This document shows positions 57,250-64,000 of a stretch of DNA of 64,000 bases, piece by piece. Source of the DNA: Multifurca ochricompacta (Eukaryota > Basidiomycota > Agaricomycetes > Russulales > Russulaceae); NCBI GenBank assembly GCA_022496185.1, contig WTXG01000031.1:1-64000 (forward strand). The letters run 5' to 3'. The notes below the pieces were generated by a model. That model did not search any database. It saw only the letters and a list, made by a program, of their open reading frames with translations, and was not told the DNA's origin. Position numbers and translations under genes: made by a program. Every line of letters starts with the position of its first letter. Position 1 is the first letter of the stretch.

Positions 57250-58840
57250 CTTCTCTATGTATATATGCAAAGCAGAGAAGTTTGACAAGGAAAATGTGGA
57301 GGATTGGAAAGGAGGTGCAGAGGGTATCCTTGTCTTTGTACGCTTTCTGAAATCTTCCCCTTGCGACTATGGTTTCTTGTGTATTTACAACGACCGTCCA
57401 TTTCACATCTAGACCGGCCTGTTTTCCTCAACGGTGGGCATTCTCATCGCCATGAGCTACCCAAATCTACAACCGGATCCCAACCTCGTCACTCAATCCC
57501 TCCTAGCTCAGATATCTCAACAATTCGCGTCTGGTTCGTCGAACGTGACGGTGCTTGATGCGACCCCCGTCCGGCACTGGCCAAACTGGTGATCTTTTTT
57601 TCCTTCAGCCCTCCCGCGCCTCCGTGGTTTTCATCAACTCGGTTTGGTATCTCAGTCTTGTGCTGAGCCTTACGTGCGCCCTTATGGCTACCCTTTTACA
57701 ACGTAATGGGCGCGTAGATATCTTCAGGTCACCCAACGGAATCACGCGCCTCACATTCGCGCCTATGTTCGAGAGTACTTTGCGCGCGGTGCGCGCAGGT
57801 TCAACATCTCCGCCCTTGTTGAGGTGTTGCCTGCCTTGCTCCTCATCTCCGTCCTTCTCTTCTTCGCTTGGCTCGTCATCTTTACTTTCCGGGCGAAACA
57901 TATCGTCCCATTTATCACCCTTTCGATCATCTCTTTTGTATCTTTCCTATATCGCTCTCACGTTCGTGCCCCCTCATCTTTCACGATTGGTCCGTATAAG
58001 CGCCATTGTCAGCCCTGATCTAGTACTACGTCCAAATTTTCACGCTACCGTTCTTCTCCGTTGCCTATCAGTGCGCGAAAATATTGCACGATAGGTTGGG
58101 TGCGGTTGACGAAGGAGTGGTCGAGGGATTCCGGAATCTGCAAAGTGACAAGGCAAAGTCATTGTCATTTTCGGAGGGTCTGATCTCTCGACTCGAGACT
58201 TCCACGAAAAAAAGAAAAAGTGTCGCTGGAGGTGTACGGAATGTCCCTCAGCTGGACACTGAATCTGGTTGACGAAGACCACGAACTGGAGGAATTCGTA
58301 GCCGGGATCCCTGGCTTTCACAAGTCGGAAGCCTAGCAGAACTCGGACCCGTAAGGCTCCACTGGTGCTGTGCTCGCGGCTCTCCCCGGCCCGACAAGCT
58401 TTCACATTCAGCTTCCATTTAGCATCATCCAACTAGTTCAACGAGCGATCACGAGCCACCTTTCAGAGTCTGTCCGACAACGAAGGAACGCATGCCTGCC
58501 ATGAGAGCGCTCCATTATATCCCCGACGGGATCCGTGAAGTTCTCGCGCCGTACGCGACGGAGGAGTACTACTGTTTGAAAAATCTTGCCGTTCTTGAAC
58601 ACGCCCGAGTCGTTGAATGGGGTCGAAGAGTTGTGGGAGACGCGTTTGAGGTCACTTTCTGCGGGTCGTCCCATGGACAGCATCGAGATGGTGATTCGGA
58701 CGATGGAACCGGTGGTTGAGTTACCACTTGGATTACAACATCTCACCGATCTGGGTCATAATGATGTAGTGAAGTCAGGAACTACAAGAACAGCAGGAAC
58801 AGCAAAAGTGACATCAGCATCACCTTCTGCTATTTGAAAC
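57250..58840 (+). pseudogene. DUF6535-type membrane protein with frame breaks
   Basis: Typical DUF6535 layout: an AEKFDKENVEDWKGGAEGIL exon, an intron (GTACGC to CATCTAG at about 57411), then TGLFSSTVGILIAMSYPNLQ and SLLAQISQQFASGSSN. The paired transmembrane segments follow after another intron (SVWYLSLVLSLTCALMATLL). The next family block (WARRYLQVTQRNHAPHIRAY, then FNISALVEVLPALLLISVLL) is in a different frame. The shift lies at about 57706 and has no splice-site explanation. The downstream part still shows SLSWTLNLVDEDHELEEFVA near 58240 and MRALHYIPDGIREVLAPYA near 58500, again with frame changes and a stop. The family is abundant in mushrooms and of unknown function. I read this as a broken copy. 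Confidence 0.6.
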
Positions 58841-59640
58841 TTCTGCTGTTTCTCCCCTCTTTCTATTACTTCAGTGCAGGGAATGAGATTGGCCTCAGGA
58901 CTGGTGACCGTACTTCAACTCCGAGGTCGACTCTAGCTCCTTCTGCACCTTCACCTTCACCCTCACCTGCACCAGCTCAACTAACAATCTACCGTCATTA
59001 ATATCAACTACTCCTACGTCCTCTTCCTTCTCTGCTGCTACTGCTGCCGATACCACCAATACATCACCACCACCACCTTCCCTCCGTTCCGACGAGGAGA
59101 CTTTTCATCTTTGCTTGTACGGGAAGTTGCCGCCGCTGGATATCCAGCCACGCACGTTCGTGTTCGTCGCCTTGAGGACGCCTTGCCGGCTAGTGAGTCG
59201 TTTGAGGATAATGGGGAACATGAAGTGTTTCCGTAGCTGCTAGTACATATATATATATATGTATGCGTAAGTATGGGTGTCTACCCCCTGGGCTTCGCTT
59301 GCGTTTGGGCTTGTCATATGTCCCTCCTCTTTCGCGGCTCTAGCTCTGGCTCTCAGTCAGAACCCCCTAGAATAGTTTCGGTTTTCGGAATTTTATTTAT
59401 TACTCATGCATGCTCGTGCTCGTGCTCATGCTCATGCATAGAAGGTGTGTGCGCGGCGTAAGCCATGTGTACCGGTTTCAACTAATCAGGGGTGGCATAC
59501 CCCACCATCACCAAGTCATCTTCATCTTCATCTTCATCTGTGAATGCGAATCGTGAATGAATGTTAAAAGATGGCCAGGATGAGGCACTAGGCGCGCCCT
59601 ACGCGTGCCATTGTCAGGGGCCCTGCCTTTTTATTTTTAT
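58841..59640. other. Intergenic region
   Basis: ACC/CAC-rich simple sequence at 58940-59080, AT repeat at 59247-59261 and CTCGTG repeats at 59412-59437. No gene seen. Confidence 0.45.
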
Positions 59641-59659
59641 TTTTTGTCTCATACAGTTG

Positions 59660-59870
59660 GATTATACATTGTACGGATCCAATCCGCGGTGCAAAGTGTT
59701 CCCAAGAGGAGAGAGGTAGAAAGGTGGAAGAGAGCGATGAAGGAGGGTGTTATCGTGCTTGAACTGTTGCGAATCTACTACTTGCTGGTTCCGTTTGACC
59801 TTGCGCTCGATGTCATCAAGAAGTTCTTTAGCACACAAAAGAAAGACAGAGAAAGGGGAGAGAAATGCTG
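59660..59870 (+). repeat. Short dispersed element, partner of 28167-28370
   Basis: See the partner. Here it lies directly beside the 3' end of copy D and encodes LLVPFDLALDVIKKFFST in an open frame. Confidence 0.6.
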
Positions 59871-59938
59871 TTTGATTTCTGCTTCTGTTGGCTCACTAGT
59901 CACCAAATGAAACCTCTCTCAATCTTTGCTAACTAGGC

Positions 59939-62366
59939 TCAAGGTTCCAATCGTGCCCGTTTCAATCCTGCACCATCTCCTGCTTCTGTGGTCGCACTCC
60001 GCTTCATCTCAACTCCGTCCACCTTGCCAGCTTTATAACAATCAAGAACCTCCTTCAAAGGTGGCCAAGGTACAGGATTCGCACTCAACAATAGCCCACT
60101 CAGCATTCGAAATTCTTCACCCTGACCAACGCGCCACTTGATCATAATTTCCCGAGATATTGAATCATTCGTCCGCACGCTCATCGATCAGCCAGGATTG
60201 CGCTGTAGCTCCTCCTCGGTCCATCTTCACTTCGTACTTCCGGTGCCACCCAAGATGGTGTTCCGCGATAACCGTTGACCTCCGTCTCCTCACCCTCGAC
60301 AAAGACCGAAATTCCAAAGTCGGTGATGGGCAGCCATCGAGTCGAGGAAGTGACGACAAGATTATTTGGCTTCAAGTCGAGATGGGAAACCTTGTGCTCA
60401 TGCATGAATGCCACTCCTTCTAGAAATTGAACTCCTAATGACTCCACAGCTTGAGGACAGTGATCATAGCGCAGAAAACCATCTAAAGGAATCCACCAAG
60501 GCATCGCAATCACTTTGTCGATAGGGAGATCAACGAGCTGAGCAGTTCAATTGTATGATTGACAGAAGACTTGAGATCTTTCAAATACTCCAAGATGTTG
60601 AGCCCATTCGTGTGGGCGTCAAGGAGCTTTAGAACAACGCGTGAGCCGTCGGATAAAATGGCTTCGGACATTGTCGGTGGAAGCTGATACCAAATCGGAA
60701 ATCTCATTGTCAGTCAAGAATAAGACGCACATACCGGATTCAACGCCTTCCACTCATCATTCGCATCCTCTCTCAGTACTGGAAGATTAAAACCAGCATC
60801 CTGAAGTGCTTTCCGCACATGTTGATCCTGAAACATCCCCTTTTGCTTTCCCTGACCTTTCTCGGCTGTCTGTTTCTTTGCAGCTCGCAAGTTATTGCCG
60901 TCGCCATTATAGGGTTTATACCGTTGCAGATTGACCTCGAAATTGGCTTGATGCAACTGGCTGGTTAATCCTTGCGGAAATTTCCTGCCCTGGTGTTTCA
61001 TCCACGAGATGAAATTGTGAAGCCGAAAAATGAAATGCAGTGCTACTTCTGGTTTGGTCAGGTCAAATGTCTGGGTGGTGTACTCAACCTTTGGAATCTG
61101 AATCAGCCGCCTATTCAATTGAACACATTTCGAATGAATAAAATCATTACCGCTTTATTACCAACATTAGTCTCACACACAAGGTATTCTCGTGCATTGA
61201 ATCCCTGGTCGAAGTAGACAGCCATGATGACCATAGGTTCAGAAAAAACCCCTTGTAAAAAGTTTCCAAAACGAGCGAGGCAGGAAGCCTTTAAGAGCAT
61301 TCGCCACATATCCGATTCATTATCCGGATCTGAGGTGATCTCTACCAAGCAATGAGGAAAAATCCTGACGAAGAGGTGAGAGTCGCTCCTCGGAGTATAC
61401 TCGAAGCGCTCTTCACGTCCATTGTGACGTCCATCGTGATCGTCGACCCCAACAACTAAAGGAAATGGCCATCGGGCTTCCCTGTAACTTGAGACATGTC
61501 AGAATTCGATGTTGCGCTTCAAATTCAAACACTCGCAACCCGTAGCCTGCGTCATGCTGGAAAAATCGGTTAAATTCGCATTGCAAGTTATCGTCGTAAT
61601 TCTTCAGACACTGGATGAGAGAATGACGACATAGTGACGGAGTTCGCTCTCCGTCATCAAATCGGTAACTCCAGGTTGGGCTATTTGAAAACGAGTTGCC
61701 AAGCCGATGGCTCAAATAATTTGTCAATTCCTCGTTATTTAAAAACAATTTAGGGCAAGTGTCGCAGCAAGGGACAGGATTAAACTTACATTGATTTGAT
61801 AATGGCGCGGACTGTTCAGACGGTCTACAAATTCACGAAGAAATGAAGAGTGTGGATTGGAGGATGTAGGGGTAAGTTCTTGGACATTGTTCATTTTCAC
61901 ATTGTCTTGGCGAAGGACAGTGAAGGGCGCCCTGGTAGGCACACGAAAAAATAATATAAGGCTCGGGTAGTAAAGGTCGCAGGTTACGATTGGGCACTTG
62001 CTGCTCTGGCGGCAGCTGAGCGACAACATGAACGACACCAAAAGGCAATGGGGTATCTGACGGGTAAAACTCATGAAGGGGTGCAGAGTAATCTAGTTCC
62101 ACTGCTTTGCATTCATTCTCAGGACCGCTCAGGTGTAGACCCTGCACATGGCTCGCAAGGTCGCGTGGGGAGCTGGAAAAGAAGTTATTCGGCTTCCAAA
62201 GCCTCAGGAATGGCGGGTTGATGTGACCAAGGTTATTGGGGTTTTCCGACTTGATCGCCTTTGCAAGATCGCCACAGAGGCCATCCCCGGTTATCCCTAT
62301 TGGGAATGGGAAGCCCCATGGGTTGCAAGTGTCACTAACGATAAGGCAGATGAGGAGGAGAGACAT
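59939..62366 (-). pseudogene. Full-architecture CRN-family gene with broken kinase (copy D)
   Basis: Shows the complete architecture of the A/B/C subfamily. Header from 62366 (MSLLLICLIVSDTCNPWGFP) with LRLWKPNNFF and VVHVVAQLPP; an intron whose acceptor is near 61910; then NNVQELTPTSSNPHSSFLRE. The middle domain holds LTNYLSHRLGNSFSNSP, SDFHLFVRIFPHCLVEITSD-type sequence near 61350 and MLLKASCLARFGNFLQG. The linker runs from RLIQIPKVEYTT to KKQTAEKGQGKQKG, followed by the shared kinase intron. The kinase has VVLKLL, HLDLKPNN, ITDFG and APE. Damage: one base missing in the ELLSS region (about 60535), a TGG-to-TGA change at about 60185 in the ADRW motif, and another single-base loss near 60150. 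The C-tail LKRARLEP is basic. Not coding for an intact kinase as read. Confidence 0.7.
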
Positions 62367-62891
62367 CGTCGTCTAAGCAAGCTAAGAATTGTGGCCTCGC
62401 GGGGGTTAATTCATGTGGTCAACCTTTCCCACGAACCTCTTTCCTTAGTGGTCGCCCTTCATTTGAGCTTCTTCTTTGCCTCTTCCCTCTCACTCGCGCA
62501 ACTGGCCATCTCAGCGTCCATGGCGGCGTTGTACAGACGTTTTCTAACGGGTCAGCTCTAATCTCTAAGTAATTATGTGGCTCGCCCACTCTATCAGGCT
62601 CTTTTCCCTTCATAGGCCACACCACCCCACACTTTCCATGGACCCTTATAAGTGAGAAACCGTGAAGGTAACATGCCTGGATAGCCGCCGAGGATGGAAG
62701 TGGTATGTTACAAGGGAAACAGAAGAACATGGTCGTCACCTATTTTCATTCATATGGAATCAGCCTTTAATTTCATGTATTCTACACTGCTGCGTCTCAA
62801 CACATACACTAAATGGTCTGGAGTCCGACTCTCTGAAAACAGGAATTCAGATGGTTTCACCATCGATAACACTCACTAGTGGTAAACATAT

Positions 62892-63293
62892 TTACATGTG
62901 AACGTTATTCATCCCTTGAGACTCGGTGCGCCTTAAGCTAGGGAAAGACGGGGAAAAAACCGCCACCCTTCCGTCTTGGCGGCGCGATCTTCCAGATAGG
63001 CTTTTCTTCGGACACCCAGGTCGAGGCGTTCGCAGACGAAATGTGGTGTTTGTTCCTGGAGCGAGATCTATGACTGAGACTATCTGAACATCGAATCGGC
63101 TTCTCCCATTCCACGATATGGCTTGCTGAATTGTCTTTACATTTAGCACACTATTTAGAGAAGTGGTATTAGAGACATAGTACTGAAACCGTCCTAAATA
63201 GAACTCGGTAAGGTGAAGCAAAGGTACCCGAACAGGTGGGGCGTAAATGTCAAGAGCACTAGTATCCACGGAGACGACAGCCATTACAGGCAC
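62892..63293 (-). CDS. Uncharacterised open frame
   Basis: A 134-codon open frame (MPVMAVVSVDTSALDIYAPP, then LLHLTEFYLGRFQYYVSNTT) in the otherwise empty interval 62370-63680. No family recognised, no splice signals supporting a larger gene, and the C-terminal half is basic and low in hydrophobic periodicity. May be spurious. Confidence 0.2.
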   Translation of the reverse strand: MPVMAVVSVDTSALDIYAPPVRVPLLHLTEFYLGRFQYYVSNTTSLNSVLNVKTIQQAISWNGRSRFDVQIVSVIDLAPGTNTTFRLRTPRPGCPKKSLSGRSRRQDGRVAVFSPSFPSLRRTESQGMNNVHM

Positions 63294-63682
63294 TGGCTAG
63301 AGTGAGAATACCAGAGAAATTGCCAGGTACTAACTAAGCACACTTAAATCAACACTTACTCCTTGGCCTCAGAAGAAATTCCGAAGACGTATCAATCATC
63401 CATCAGAGCGATGTAATAGACATGAGTGGGTGGGTTGGTCCGAGGTCTAACGCCCAAGCCTAAGTAAACGTTACACCTCCGAACCGATTAAAACTCAATG
63501 TTCATTTCAGCCAGCAACGTCAAGGGATTCTATGCAAAAATTATGATAATAACGTGAGTGGCGGAAGGATCCTGGTCTAACTTAACAAAGTAGTCGGCGT
63601 TGCGGCATCTACATGTACTAAAGCCCGACAGAGTAACGTATGTGAAAACCGACAATTATGGATACGGTAATCGTCCGGGAAC

Positions 63683-64000
63683 CTAGGCGGGGGCAGTCTG
63701 TATGGGGATAAACATCAGCCCAGCGGCGCGAGAAGTGGGGCGTAAAAATCACGAACAGCCTCCTTGAGATAAGTAATAACATCGTTGCGTTCCTTCTCCT
63801 TCTTGAATCCGGCAAAGGCCATGGTCGTGCCAGGGATGTACTGTGGGGCAGGGAGGAGGTGGAGAGAAAATACATGCATCAGCGATGTTCACATCTCACA
63901 CCAACAACATTGAGCATACTTTTTTGGGGTTGGCCAGGTACTCAAAGAGCGTGTCCTCGCCCCATACAATAGCCTTTTTCTGGTTCGCCTCGGTATACTT
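63683..64000 (-). CDS. CYC1: Cytochrome c, 3' part (5' end beyond the window)
   Basis: Electron carrier of the mitochondrial intermembrane space. The visible sequence begins [20 protein letters not shown] and YLANPKK. After an intron (63919-63841) comes [20 protein letters not shown], with the axial-ligand methionine in GTTMAFAG, and then VITYLKEA. A further 59-nt intron (63756-63698, GTTCGT donor, CTGAT branch, ATACAG acceptor) leads to a 15-nt last exon giving TAPA and a stop at 63683, so the protein ends LKEATAPA. Reading through that intron instead would add [16 protein letters not shown] residues. The haem-binding CxxCH lies outside the window. Confidence 0.93.

Noticed and set aside
1..64000. 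CRISPR arrays, bacterial operons or prophage
   Set aside because: No regularly spaced repeats or bacterial-type gene layout; the window is eukaryotic and intron-rich.

Overview
The window looks like nuclear DNA of a filamentous basidiomycete, most likely an Agaricomycete. Genes carry many short GT-AG introns of about 50-60 nt with CTNAY-type branch sites. There are fungal Zn2Cys6 regulators, a DUF6535-type membrane protein, an F-box/LRR gene of the kind expanded in mushroom genomes, and Ty1/copia gag debris. Assignment below class level is not supported.

Two kinds of territory alternate. Conserved, mostly intact genes are: two paralogous Zn2Cys6 regulators (6.9-10.9 kb and 15.1-18.9 kb) flanking a secreted Kre9/GPI-type protein (11.5-12.3 kb); a protein phosphatase 1 inhibitor of the Ypi1/PPP1R11 family (19.5-20.1 kb); the kinetochore protein Dsn1/Mis13 (31.9-33.8 kb); the TFIIF beta subunit (41.3-42.5 kb); an uncharacterised coiled-coil protein (43.0-45.9 kb); indoleamine 2,3-dioxygenase (46.3-48.2 kb); a MYND zinc-finger protein (50.0-51.1 kb); the meiotic recombination factor Hop2 (51.8-53.1 kb), divergent from a Leu5-type mitochondrial carrier (53.3-54.6 kb); an uncharacterised Ser-rich protein (54.9-56.5 kb); and the 3' part of cytochrome c at the right edge.

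Between them lie unstable stretches (0-6.7, 23.3-30, 34.7-41.1 and 57.2-62.4 kb). These hold at least nine members or relics of one multidomain family: a Crinkler (CRN)-like ubiquitin-like header, a middle domain possibly of restriction-endonuclease type, a basic linker, and a C-terminal protein-kinase-like domain. Only the locus at 38.2-41.1 kb reads as a full-length intact gene once six short introns are removed. The others are truncated, internally deleted, frameshifted or inverted. Two near-identical kinase ends form a tail-to-tail inverted repeat at 0-4 kb, with an older relic of the other subfamily in the loop. A second palindrome at 35.9-37.8 kb is made of two 5' ends of a copia element.

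The most striking non-repeat observation is a 6-nt microexon inside the Zn2Cys6 DNA-binding motif of both regulators. It supplies the Ile-Arg-Cys part of the cluster and is conserved in position and length although its sequence and the flanking introns have diverged. Functions are inferred from protein motifs read by eye; no database search was run. Exon limits are from splice-site reading and are predictions.
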